Source: a virus. From it: a stretch of 36,273 bases of DNA. Each line of letters starts with the position of its first letter. The first letter of the stretch is position 1. The position numbers were made by a program, and so were the translations under genes. The notes beneath the pieces are model-generated. The model saw only the letters and a list, made by a program, of their open reading frames with translations, had not been told where the DNA came from and made no database searches. The stretch covers positions 1 through 36,273 of the IMG/VR virus record IMGVR_UViG_3300042868_006846, one strand, 5' to 3'. Shown piece after piece: positions 16,641-23,106 of the stretch.

Positions 16641-16842
16641 TAACATCGTCAACGTCAACACAACGCAGCCCGCAGACTGGGCAGAGCTCGCACGAAAGGC
16701 AGCATCGCTTGAGGGTATCAACCTTAGCGAGTTCGTTGGGCTTGCGATGGTCGATCGAGCCCATCGGATTCTCGGTACTGATCCGGTCAAGGGCTGGAAA
16801 AAGCTAAGCAAGCGAACTAGAGGGAGGCCGAAAAATGACTAG
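16633..16842 (+). CDS. RHH-like small protein, paralogue A
   Basis: A 69-residue protein starting at ATG 16633. It reads as a ribbon-helix-helix type fold: a short strand (NIVNVNTTQP), helix (ADWAELARKAASLEGI) and second helix (NLSEFVGLAMVDRAHRIL), then a basic tail (KKLSKRTRGRPK). It shares the order N-I-x-QP..W..A..A...(G/D)M.L with the proteins at 20475 and 28912. Such folds usually bind DNA as dimers; the basic tail fits that. Role inferred. Confidence 0.5.
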   Translation: MSSNIVNVNTTQPADWAELARKAASLEGINLSEFVGLAMVDRAHRILGTDPVKGWKKLSKRTRGRPKND

Positions 16843-17176
16843 CCCGATTTGGATTTTGATTCGGATGCAAAAGCAACATGGGACGACCATGACGCGGGTG
16901 GCCAAATGCGTCTTCGATAAAGATGCGGTTTGCGAAGGCATCCAGACAGGTCGATGGTATCGGCTGGAGATATTCGACAACCCGTTTCCGCACATGCTCG
17001 ACTTGGTTTTTGTCGGCTTATCTTCTGATCCGGGCATCAGGGCGGCGGAAGCACTATCTGACCGATTCGAGGCAAGCCTTAACCGTGCAAGCAAGAGCCG
17101 ATGGAAGTGCGATAACTGCGGGCCGATCGATGCCGATGACGCGGCGTTACTTAGAATTGAGTTGGAAGTTGCTTAA
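16835..17176 (+). CDS. Hypothetical protein with C-terminal CxxC
   Basis: A 113-residue protein. It opens with a hydrophobic strand (PIWILIRMQKQHG), has TGRWYRLEIFDNPFPHMLDLVFVGL in the middle and KCDNCG near residue 91. The single CxxC could pair with Cys25 or Cys33 in metal binding, but no full zinc finger is visible. Overlaps the previous gene by 8 bases. No family recognised. Confidence 0.5.
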   Translation: MTSPIWILIRMQKQHGTTMTRVAKCVFDKDAVCEGIQTGRWYRLEIFDNPFPHMLDLVFVGLSSDPGIRAAEALSDRFEASLNRASKSRWKCDNCGPIDADDAALLRIELEVA

Positions 17177-17196
17177 CCTTTTTTGGAGATCGAAAG

Positions 17197-17541
17197 ATGA
17201 ATAAATTTGACGCGTTAAAGCAGTTTCAATCGTGGCCTAGAGAGTGGCAAGAACTGTGCGGCGAATACTGGGCAGAGTGCGAGGAGTCTTTCACGTTGCC
17301 GAGCCCTACGATCCAAGATCAACCGAAGGTGGCTCCAAAGCCAGGTTGTTTAAGCGGTGCGGACTTTGCAGCTTATGAGCTCAAAGAAATCAAGGACTTG
17401 CTAGATTCTGGATGCAACCAGAGTGAAGCGGCAAGAGTGATGCACGATCGTCACGGCCAAGCTAGGTCGCTTGGAGCATACAAGCTCAAAGCCAATCAGG
17501 TCGATCAACAAAGGCGCGGAGTAAGGAAGCGTTCAAAATGA
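17197..17541 (+). CDS. Possible helix-turn-helix protein
   Basis: A 114-residue protein starting at ATG 17197 behind TTTTTTGGAG. Residues 1-30 (MNKFDALKQFQSWPREWQEL and following) resemble the start of the protein at 17707. The C-terminal part, LKEIKDLLDSGCNQSEAARV followed by MHDRHGQARSLGAYKLK, looks like a helix-turn-helix with basic residues. It might therefore be a small DNA-binding regulator, but the HTH is read by eye. Confidence 0.45.
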   Translation: MNKFDALKQFQSWPREWQELCGEYWAECEESFTLPSPTIQDQPKVAPKPGCLSGADFAAYELKEIKDLLDSGCNQSEAARVMHDRHGQARSLGAYKLKANQVDQQRRGVRKRSK

Positions 17542-17633
17542 CATACGCTTTAATTTTCATCGTCGCATTCGGTCTTGGTCTCGGATGTGGAATCTCTGAT
17601 TTAGGGAGTGGTCACGATGAGCCAGATGCTTAG
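17538..17633 (+). CDS. Tiny membrane peptide, 31 aa
   Basis: ATG 17538 overlaps the previous stop (ATGA). The 31-residue product starts MTYALIFIVAFGLGLGCGIS, one predicted membrane segment, followed by an acidic tail. Overlaps the next small frame. Size and coupling suggest a real phage microprotein, with function unknown. Confidence 0.45.
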   Translation: MTYALIFIVAFGLGLGCGISDLGSGHDEPDA

Positions 17634-17706
17634 CGAGTTTGTTTACCTCGGCGTGGTCGAGGTCAGCGTTGGTTTTGTTCTTTACTTGGTTATGAGAGGT
17701 GAATAG
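17617..17706 (+). CDS. Tiny membrane peptide, 29 aa
   Basis: ATG 17617 lies 9 bases after GGGAGTGG and inside the end of the previous frame. The 29-residue product (SEFVYLGVVEVSVGFVLYLV core) is one membrane segment. Its stop TAG directly touches the next ATG at 17707, and its last codons contain that gene's GAGAGGTG ribosome site. Confidence 0.45.
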   Translation: MSQMLSEFVYLGVVEVSVGFVLYLVMRGE

Positions 17707-17973
17707 ATGAATAAAGATGAATTTGTTGCTCTGTTCAAGCAGCAACCGTATGAGGTGCAAGAGGCTTGCGTAATGGCTTTCGAGTTGCCACCGCCTCAAG
17801 CGTTGACGTTTAGCATGGTTTCGGCTGACATGGGGATCAGTCCGTTTCAGCCAACCATCGTTGGTGCTAGCTACCATGCGACGATTGCGGAAGTAAATGA
17901 CGCAGTTGCTCAAGGTCTCAACCTTCTGCCGATGTACTCCCGAGAACTTGACGAGGTGCAAAATGCAAACTGA
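17707..17973 (+). CDS. Hypothetical protein, 88 aa
   Basis: An 88-residue acidic protein starting at ATG 17707 behind GAGAGGTG. The first 25 residues (MNKDEFVALFKQQPYEVQEA and following) resemble the protein at 17197 (MNK, F, P.E.QE.C spacing), suggesting a shared small domain. Overlaps the RecE-like gene by 11 bases, so it is co-translated with the recombination genes. Function unknown. Confidence 0.55.
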   Translation: MNKDEFVALFKQQPYEVQEACVMAFELPPPQALTFSMVSADMGISPFQPTIVGASYHATIAEVNDAVAQGLNLLPMYSRELDEVQNAN

Positions 17974-18778
17974 CTACTACGCCAACCGAGCCTTGAGCCA
18001 CAGCAAGCTATCCTGCTTGGCTCAAAACCCGATGGAATTCAAGATGAGGTACGTTGATGATCCGCCGACGCTACCGCTAAAAGAGTCCGACGCTTTCGCG
18101 ATGGGTCATGCGGTGCATTGCTTGGCACTTGAACCTGAGAAGTTCGATGAACGATTTGCGGCTGCACCAAAGGTTGATCGTCGAACAACGGCAGGGAAGA
18201 TCAGGTGGGCAGAGCATCTTGAGGACAGTAAAGACAAGATCGTTATCGACGAGCAAGACTACGCCGACGCTATGGCTTGCGTCCAGGCGTTGAACAACCA
18301 TGCCGAGTTTGCAACGATCATGGCACAGCCTCGACGGGTCGAAGTGCCTTTTGAGTTCGACTTGTTCGGGCATCGCTTTAAGGCGAAGCCGGATTGCATT
18401 GTGGACTCGATGAAACTCATCCTGGACATCAAGACAACCGACGACGCAAGCCCTCACAGGTGGCAATGGTCGGCGGTTGATTATGGATATCATCGGCAAG
18501 CTTACATTTACCAACAAGCTGTTCAACTTGAAACGAATGAATGGTATCGATTCATTTTCGCAGTGGTTGAAAAACCAAAGCCATCGACAAGAGGCATTCC
18601 GCCGACGGTGGCACTTTATGAGCTTGATCCGGATACGGTACGCATGGGATTGGAGGATTCTGCGGGTCTTGTCCTGCAATACGAAAGCAGACTTGAAACA
18701 AACAACTGGCAACAACCTTACAGCAGCGGGATTGTCCCGTTGCGATTGCCAAAACGAAGGGTTTATTCGGAGGAATAG
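17963..18778 (+). CDS. RecE-like PD-(D/E)XK exonuclease
   Basis: A 271-residue protein starting at ATG 17963 behind GAGGTG; the longer frame from 17897 is upstream read-through. It matches the exonuclease VIII/RecE-like family: LSHSKLSCLAQNPMEFK start, GHAVHCLALEP (H52), VDRRTTAGKIRW, E127 in VEVPFEF, D144 in KAKPD, D155 and K157 in LDIKT, and YHRQAYIYQQAV. It would chew 5' ends of double-stranded DNA and leave 3' single strands for the RecT annealase encoded 2 bases downstream. The C-terminus is slightly shorter than in E. coli RecE, as usual for phage members. Confidence 0.88.
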   Translation: MQTDYYANRALSHSKLSCLAQNPMEFKMRYVDDPPTLPLKESDAFAMGHAVHCLALEPEKFDERFAAAPKVDRRTTAGKIRWAEHLEDSKDKIVIDEQDYADAMACVQALNNHAEFATIMAQPRRVEVPFEFDLFGHRFKAKPDCIVDSMKLILDIKTTDDASPHRWQWSAVDYGYHRQAYIYQQAVQLETNEWYRFIFAVVEKPKPSTRGIPPTVALYELDPDTVRMGLEDSAGLVLQYESRLETNNWQQPYSSGIVPLRLPKRRVYSEE

Positions 18779-18780
18779 GA

Positions 18781-19662
18781 ATGACAACAGAACTAACAAC
18801 AGAACAGAAAAAGGAAACCAAGGCTCTTAGCAAGCCAGCGGCATTCCGTCAAACTGCGTTGAACTTCGCAACGATGGTGCTTACTGATTGGGTCGGCGAA
18901 GATCGAGCAAGGGAAGCGGCTGGACGCATCAGCGTTGCATTGTCGGCGGCTCGATCATCGAGCAAGAAGCCTGAGGACTTCGACGAATGCCTAAGCACAC
19001 CGCAAGGGCAGGAGTCGGTCGGTCGAGTAATCGCAATCGCGGCTCTTACCGGCATGATGCCAAGCACCGGCGCGGGTGCTCTTGCGTTCGCAATCCCTAG
19101 ATCGGTTCGGCGAGGTGAGCCTAAGCAACTGTTTTTCCAGTTGTCGCATCGAGGGCTAAACGCTTTAGCGAATCGTGCTGGTATGCACATGGTCGCAACG
19201 CCAATTGGTTACGATGACAAGATCAAGATCGGAGCAGATGGGACTTGCGAGATCGAGTCGATCGATTTCGATAATCCGCCGATTTCATTTGACGATCTTC
19301 GCGGTGTTGTCTTGTCTGTCAAGATTCGCGACACTGGTACGGTTATCCACACCGGATTTGTCGCTAAAAAGTTGATCGAGAAACGCAGGGCCAATAGCGA
19401 TGGATACAACTACGCAGAAAAGCCTGGCAACGACTTTGCGAAGGACTCTGATCCTTGGCACAAGTGGCCAATTGAGCAATCTATGAAAACGGCCATGCAT
19501 TACGCAATCGGTCGCGGTTGGTGCATTATCGATGACACTGAAAGCGTTCGAGCGTTGCAGGCTGATATCCAAAGCGATAACAGGACGATCGACGCGGAAT
19601 ACGTTAAGCGCGTCACGCTCCAAAAGGTTGACCTACCGGCCATCGAGGGGCCAGCAGAGTGA
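18781..19662 (+). CDS. recT: RecT-family single-strand annealing protein
   Basis: A 293-residue protein with the RecT core: ALSAARSSSKKPEDFDECLS, RVIAIAALTGMMPSTGAGAL, FFQLSHRGLNALANRAGM, and PWHKWPIEQSMKTAMHYAIGR. It binds the single strands exposed by the RecE-like nuclease and anneals them to homologous DNA, which supports recombination-dependent replication. It begins 2 bases after the nuclease stop behind GGAGGAATAGGA. Stop TGA is followed at once by TAA and then by a folded RNA region. Confidence 0.9.
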   Translation: MTTELTTEQKKETKALSKPAAFRQTALNFATMVLTDWVGEDRAREAAGRISVALSAARSSSKKPEDFDECLSTPQGQESVGRVIAIAALTGMMPSTGAGALAFAIPRSVRRGEPKQLFFQLSHRGLNALANRAGMHMVATPIGYDDKIKIGADGTCEIESIDFDNPPISFDDLRGVVLSVKIRDTGTVIHTGFVAKKLIEKRRANSDGYNYAEKPGNDFAKDSDPWHKWPIEQSMKTAMHYAIGRGWCIIDDTESVRALQADIQSDNRTIDAEYVKRVTLQKVDLPAIEGPAE

Positions 19663-19666
19663 TAAT

Positions 19667-19701
19667 GCGAGCATGGCACCAGCTCGCTAAAAAGAGTGCC
19701 A
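19667..19701 (+). ncRNA. H-type RNA pseudoknot after recT
   Basis: Stem 1 is GCGAGC (19667-19672) with GCTCGC (19682-19687), 6 perfect pairs. Stem 2 is TGGCAC (19674-19679), inside the first loop, with GTGCCA (19696-19701), 6 perfect pairs. Loop lengths are 1, 2 and 8 bases, and the 8-base loop is A-rich (TAAAAAGA). This is ideal geometry for an H-type pseudoknot: a short loop over the deep groove and an A-rich loop over the shallow groove. It begins 4 bases after the recT stop and ends exactly where the tRNA-like acceptor stem starts. Confidence 0.6.
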
Positions 19702-19780
19702 GGATCGGCGGCGTGGTGGGACACGCATAGGCACTATGCCCTCTAACGGGTTGCCAGCGGGTTCGAATCCTGCCCGATCC
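19702..19780 (+). tRNA. tRNA-like element, no clear anticodon arm
   Basis: A 79-base element with a perfect 7-bp acceptor stem (GGATCGG 19702-19708 with CCGATCC 19774-19780), a 5-bp T arm with loop TTCGAAT (19757-19773, one G-T pair) and a 4-bp D arm (GCGT 19711-19714 with ACGC 19723-19726) with GG in the loop. No canonical 5-bp stem and 7-base anticodon loop can be drawn. The nearest is CTCTAAC at 19741-19747 (anticodon CUA) flanked by CC/GG pairs only. No CCA is encoded; TTTT follows. It may be a degenerate tRNA, a special suppressor-like tRNA, or a tRNA-mimicking RNA. Isotype not assigned. Confidence 0.45.
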
Positions 19781-19820
19781 TTTTGCCAAACCACTTCGGG
19801 GCGGCGTATGGAGGTGAACA

Positions 19821-19919
19821 ATGGAGATCGCTGGCGATAATCGAGCGACGGCCAAAAGACTAACCATCAGGAAACGCCTGATCCGTCGCTTCGATTCATC
19901 ACTTTGTTCCCCGTTCTGA
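19821..19919 (+). CDS. Basic 32-aa peptide with strong ribosome site
   Basis: GGAGGTG (19810-19816) precedes ATG 19821. The 32-residue product starts MEIAGDNRATAKRLTIRKRL and is rich in Arg/Lys. Its coding region contains a perfect 6-bp hairpin, ATCAGG (19866-19871) and CCTGAT (19877-19882). It is the only frame with a good ribosome site between recT and the promoter at 19969. It could be a small DNA- or RNA-binding peptide or a leader; unproven. Confidence 0.35.
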   Translation: MEIAGDNRATAKRLTIRKRLIRRFDSSLCSPF

Positions 19920-19951
19920 CGCTCCAAAAGATTTTCCAAATAATTTCCCGA

Positions 19952-19997
19952 AAGTGTGTGTAGAGTTCTTGCCCTGGCCGATAAGTGTGTGTATAGT
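19952..19997 (+). repeat. Direct repeats at the second promoter
   Basis: AAGTGTGTGTAGAGT (19952-19966) and AAGTGTGTGTATAGT (19983-19997) differ at one base and start 31 bases apart, three helical turns. The second covers the spacer and -10 box. TTTCCCGAAA (19944-19953) abuts the first copy, and a weaker TTTTCCAAA lies at 19932-19940. Likely operator sites. Confidence 0.55.
19969..19997 (+). promoter_or_regulatory. Second sigma70-type promoter
   Basis: TTGCCC (19969-19974), a 17-base spacer, and TATAGT (19992-19997), 44 bases before the start of the gene at 20042. It should drive the operon with the Lar-like and clamp genes. It shares TTTCCCGAAA, GGCCG in the spacer, and GTGTGTATA (inverted) with the promoter at 15011. 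Confidence 0.65.
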
Positions 19998-20041
19998 AAT
20001 TACATCGCGGCAACGATAACCACAAACAAGGAAATGAAACG

Positions 20042-20248
20042 ATGAGCGAAGCAAAGACAGCAGTCGAATTGGCAGTAATCGCAACGGGTCGAATCGACGC
20101 AAACAATGAGCGAGAGTCGATTAGAGTCGCACGCGAAAGCATCAAGACAATCGCAAGCCTGTTTGAGATTGACGCTGAAACATTGTGGAAAGCAGCGTTT
20201 GACGAGTGGTATCGAATTGGTAGAGAAGCATACAAGGCAGCATCATAA
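20042..20248 (+). CDS. Hypothetical early protein, 68 aa
   Basis: A 68-residue helical protein, first gene after the second promoter, with AAGGAAA upstream. It reads as helices (ESIRVARESIKTIASLFEID and ETLWKAAFDEWYRIGREAYK). No family recognised; it may be a small regulator. It ends one base into the next gene (TAATG overlap). Confidence 0.6.
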   Translation: MSEAKTAVELAVIATGRIDANNERESIRVARESIKTIASLFEIDAETLWKAAFDEWYRIGREAYKAAS

Positions 20249-20478
20249 TGAAAAACGAAATTGAATTACTGCCCTGCCCGTTCTGTGGCGGGCAGGCCAA
20301 GAGTTATTGTTCACCTGTGTGGAAGCACGAAGTGCGCTGTGAGGATTGCGACATTAAGTTTGTTCGCATGTCGAGCGACGATGCGGCGGAAGCATGGAAC
20401 CGCAGAGAGAAGCCAAAGCCAGCCTACGACATCGACGCCATCGGCGCGACGATGTTTGTGTTTGGAGATAAGAAATGA
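20248..20478 (+). CDS. Lar-like restriction alleviation protein
   Basis: A 76-residue zinc-binding protein with ELLPCPFCGGQAK, then VRCEDCDIKF and AAEAWNRRE, the signature of the Lar/Lar-like family. Rac Lar modulates type I restriction and enhances modification. The four Cys (two CxxC) bind zinc. Many phage relatives have unknown roles, so restriction alleviation is a family-level inference. The TAATG junction links it to the previous gene, and the next gene overlaps by 4 bases. Confidence 0.75.
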   Translation: MKNEIELLPCPFCGGQAKSYCSPVWKHEVRCEDCDIKFVRMSSDDAAEAWNRREKPKPAYDIDAIGATMFVFGDKK

Positions 20479-20666
20479 CAAACGAACGAAAGAACATTAC
20501 GCAGCCTTCCGATTGGTGGGCAGCATTCGAAGAAGCAGCGAAAGCCGAAGGCATGACGCTAGCGGCTTGGCTAGGCGAAGCCGCCAAAGCGAAGCTGCCG
20601 CCGAAGGTGGCGAAGAAGCTGACGGAACGGCCGCCAGCGAACAGGCCACCGAAGGCGAAAGACTAG
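20475..20666 (+). CDS. RHH-like small protein, paralogue B
   Basis: A 63-residue protein: strand ERKNITQPSDW, helix WAAFEEAAKAEGM, helix TLAAWLGEAAKAKL, then a Lys/Pro-rich tail. It is related to the proteins at 16633 and 28912, closest to 28912 (RKNI(T/S)QP and shared W, AA and MTL positions). Probably a dimeric DNA-binding ribbon-helix-helix protein; function inferred. Confidence 0.5.
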   Translation: MTNERKNITQPSDWWAAFEEAAKAEGMTLAAWLGEAAKAKLPPKVAKKLTERPPANRPPKAKD

Positions 20667-20682
20667 ATACGGGGAACATAGT

Positions 20683-20958
20683 ATGGTCAATCGTTTTGGT
20701 TTTCTTTGTGTTTTTAGTTGCGTTTGTGTTTGCAGTCTAGTCGGGTGCAAGTCAACGCCAAGTCAGTACGAGATTTTGGAGGTAAATCGTGAAAGTTGTT
20801 TTGAACAGGTCGAAGTTTTTGGAAGCGTTCAATCTCGCAGCATCGGGGGCCAGCAACCAAGTCAAAGACGTTCTTGGCAATGTCTTGATCGATGCGACAA
20901 AGGGCAGGCTAGAGGCGTCCAACGGCGAAACATCGCTGGTAGTCGATGCAATCCCTGA
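20683..20958 (+). CDS. Possible small lipoprotein overlapping the clamp gene
   Basis: ATG 20683, behind GGGGAA, starts a frame with a signal-like segment (FGFLCVFSCVCVCSLVGC) ending in a lipobox LVGC, so a short lipoprotein is plausible. The full 91-residue frame overlaps the clamp gene by 170 bases, which is unusual, and the residues after the overlap look non-biological. Either a real gene with a long overlap or a chance frame. The clamp gene's ribosome site lies within it. Confidence 0.3.
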   Translation: MVNRFGFLCVFSCVCVCSLVGCKSTPSQYEILEVNRESCFEQVEVFGSVQSRSIGGQQPSQRRSWQCLDRCDKGQARGVQRRNIAGSRCNP

Positions 20959-21874
20959 GGAAATACACTCACAAGGGACGGCTCTTTTGGATCCTCGCAG
21001 GGTCGGAGCCATCCTCAAGGAATCCCGGTCAGAGCTGGTCACGATCGAGGCTGACGAAAGGTCGATCGAGATTACCACCGACGAAGGCTCTTTCACGCTC
21101 CAGGCTCGCAATCCAAGCGAATTCCCGAGGGTATCGGCCATCGAGGGCAAGAGCATCGAGGTTGGCTCTACGGGCCTGCTAGGGGCCTTGCGACGCGTCG
21201 ATTTTGCGACGGATGTTGACTCAACAAGATATCAACTCGGCGGGGTTAACTTCGTTGCCGGTGGCGAGCGATTGGAATTGATCGCGACCGATGGGCGCCG
21301 AATGGCCTACAGTGGCCTAGATTTACATCTAGGGAGCGATCTAGAGGGCGGTTCGGCCATTGTGCCAACCAAGGCTCTCGGGCTCGTTAAACGCTCGCTA
21401 GAGGGCTCTGAGGGGTTCGTCGGGATCTCGGTCAACAAGTCGTCGATTCAGTTCAAGGGCGACAAGGTAGCGATTCAGACCAGGCTGGTCGAGGGGCGAT
21501 ACCCAAATTGGCAATCGGTTATTCCAGCGGCGGATGGCATCGAGTACCGATTTTTGGCTGGGCCGTTTCTCCAGGCAGTAAGGCAGGCATCGGTAACGGC
21601 GGAGCAAGAGTCTCGCGGCGTTGTCTTTAGCTTTGGCGATGGCTCTTGCAAGATTGCAGCTAGGGCGGCTGACGTTGGGCGGTCTCAAGTCTCTGTACCG
21701 CTTGAGACTCCGGAAGCTTTTGAAATCACAATGGATTTTCGGTTCGTCTTGGATTGGCTGCAGAGCCTAGACAAGACCGATCAGGTGTCGCTGTGGTGCA
21801 AGGATCCTGCAAGGCCTACGTTATGGGTCAGCGGTGAGTCTAAATACGTCATCATGCCAATGAACAGGAGTTAA
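20789..21874 (+). CDS. dnaN: DNA polymerase III beta-type sliding clamp
   Basis: A 361-residue protein starting at GTG 20789 behind TTGGAGGT. It matches bacterial DnaN across its three similar domains: LLDPRRVGAILKES, RYQLGGVNFVAGGERLELIA and TDGRRMAYSG, VEGRYPNWQSVIP, and the C-terminal YVIMPMNRS (host proteins end YVIMPM..). The ring holds polymerase on DNA. No phage polymerase is visible, so it would serve the host Pol III or other clamp-binding proteins. Length is normal (about 366). Confidence 0.92.
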   Translation: MKVVLNRSKFLEAFNLAASGASNQVKDVLGNVLIDATKGRLEASNGETSLVVDAIPEEIHSQGTALLDPRRVGAILKESRSELVTIEADERSIEITTDEGSFTLQARNPSEFPRVSAIEGKSIEVGSTGLLGALRRVDFATDVDSTRYQLGGVNFVAGGERLELIATDGRRMAYSGLDLHLGSDLEGGSAIVPTKALGLVKRSLEGSEGFVGISVNKSSIQFKGDKVAIQTRLVEGRYPNWQSVIPAADGIEYRFLAGPFLQAVRQASVTAEQESRGVVFSFGDGSCKIAARAADVGRSQVSVPLETPEAFEITMDFRFVLDWLQSLDKTDQVSLWCKDPARPTLWVSGESKYVIMPMNRS

Positions 21875-21875
21875 G

Positions 21876-22055
21876 ATGAGCAAAGCAGAGCAGGATGATA
21901 TCCGCGAAGCGTTCGAGGAATACATGAGGAATCGGTACGATACCTTGGACACATGGATGATCGCTAAAAACGAATTTCGGTACTTCGATAGTCAGGTCGA
22001 GGCTGAATGGCAAGCGTTTCAAGCTGGTTTCAAATTTGCGAAAGGTGAAAAATGA
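21876..22055 (+). CDS. Small acidic protein, 59 aa
   Basis: ATG 21876 follows AGGAG (21866-21870). The 59-residue product starts MSKAEQDDIREAFEEYM and ends EAEWQAFQAGFKFAKGEK. A tryptophan-bearing W.A.QAG helix is common at the C-terminus of small phage early proteins of unknown role. It overlaps the next start by 4 bases. Confidence 0.6.
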   Translation: MSKAEQDDIREAFEEYMRNRYDTLDTWMIAKNEFRYFDSQVEAEWQAFQAGFKFAKGEK

Positions 22056-22723
22056 ACGATAAGATCGAACAATTTTGGCGGGATGCAACAGCTGAGGATG
22101 TTGCCAAGGTGATGAAGGGCGAGAATGTTGAGGCGAGGTTCCGGGATTATGAGCACCGAGGATGGTGGTCTAGTGTATTGAATGGATGGAGGGATGAACG
22201 CGACCGTAGTTGGCTCGATAAAGATGGTGCTGGATGGAACCAATGCCAAGTCTACGATCCGCCACAATGGTACATCGACAAGCCCGATCCCGGCGAAGGG
22301 TACAGGTTGCTTGAGAAGTTTCCCGATGAGCCGAAGCTAGCGACGGATGAGGCGTGGGACTGCCACCTGAGAGAGTGGAGGAAGACATTTACCAACGACA
22401 GCGATCAAGTCAAAACGGTTTGGTATCGCCGACGCATCGAGGCGGTGAATGTCGATTCACGCTCCAAAGACTACATACCAAGCGGCTGGATCAAGCTGCC
22501 AGGCGATGAGCCTCGATTGGCTTCCGATGCGTATTGGTCGCAAGGTGCTAGCGAATGGTGCTTGATCGGTAAGGATCGAGTAAATTTCGCAAACCGAAGT
22601 AAGTGGCCAGCGATCAGGCAGGTCGAAAAATGTCGGTGTATGCAACTAATGGAAGGTTGCTTTTACAGGCTTCCCAATGGTCAGGGCATCAAGGTTACAA
22701 AGCGAGGCTTTGAGTTGGAATAA
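22052..22723 (+). CDS. Hypothetical protein with two internal repeats
   Basis: A 223-residue Trp/Tyr-rich protein. Two copies of a module of about 45 residues are visible: GEGYRLLEKFPDEPKLATDE..W and PSGWIKLPGDEPRLASDAYW, each followed by a W-containing strand and a basic stretch. The C-terminus has KCRCMQLMEGCFYRLPNG. Repeats of this kind occur in phage early proteins of unknown function. Not recognised beyond this. Linked to neighbours by 4-base and TAATG overlaps. Confidence 0.55.
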   Translation: MNDKIEQFWRDATAEDVAKVMKGENVEARFRDYEHRGWWSSVLNGWRDERDRSWLDKDGAGWNQCQVYDPPQWYIDKPDPGEGYRLLEKFPDEPKLATDEAWDCHLREWRKTFTNDSDQVKTVWYRRRIEAVNVDSRSKDYIPSGWIKLPGDEPRLASDAYWSQGASEWCLIGKDRVNFANRSKWPAIRQVEKCRCMQLMEGCFYRLPNGQGIKVTKRGFELE

Positions 22724-23106
22724 TGGAATCCATCTGCACCATCTGCGAACGAACATTCAACCGATCGCTTAGCTATCGGCCAACATGCTGCTTGTCATGC
22801 GATCCACTCAAGCAAGCAGGCATGAGCCCAGAGGAAATCTGCCTACAGCGAGCCGATAAGACTCGATCCAAAGCAGAGCATCAACGGCTCATTCTTGTGG
22901 CTCAAAACCATCGGTTGAACCAGGAAGAATTCGCGAAGCAGAACGGAATCGACCAACGGCGAAACAACGAGCTCCGATCATTACGATCAGGGCTCAAAGA
23001 AAAAAGAAGCAGAGAGGGCAAAAAAGAATGGCTTTGCTCTCGATGCCGACGGACGTACGAGGTCAAGCGTTGCCTAGCTTGCGAATTGGAGATTGCTCGA
23101 TCGTGA
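22723..23106 (+). CDS. Zinc-finger-like protein, 127 aa
   Basis: A 127-residue protein with two cysteine clusters at the ends: CTICERTF..CCLSC (residues 5-26) and WLCSRCRRTYEVKRCLACE near the C-terminus. Between them a helical segment with LNQEEFAKQNGIDQRRNNEL resembles a helix-turn-helix. Likely a nucleic-acid-binding regulator with two zinc ribbons, unproven. Start ATG 22723 is coupled to the previous stop. Confidence 0.5.
   Translation: MESICTICERTFNRSLSYRPTCCLSCDPLKQAGMSPEEICLQRADKTRSKAEHQRLILVAQNHRLNQEEFAKQNGIDQRRNNELRSLRSGLKEKRSREGKKEWLCSRCRRTYEVKRCLACELEIARS

Noticed and set aside
18077-18799. Long minus-strand frame of 240 codons opposite the RecE-like gene
   Set aside because: It is the shadow of a clear + strand gene with family motifs; the product has no recognisable features, and no minus-strand gene is supported anywhere.
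19665-19730. A 21-codon frame starting ATG 19665 right after recT
   Set aside because: No ribosome site, and it runs through the pseudoknot and tRNA-like stems, whose pairing explains the sequence better.
19736-19752. Amber suppressor tRNA reading (loop CTCTAAC, anticodon CUA)
   Set aside because: The loop itself is ideal, but only two or three of the five stem pairs form, and the spacing from the D arm is about 8 bases too long. Kept as tRNA-like without isotype.
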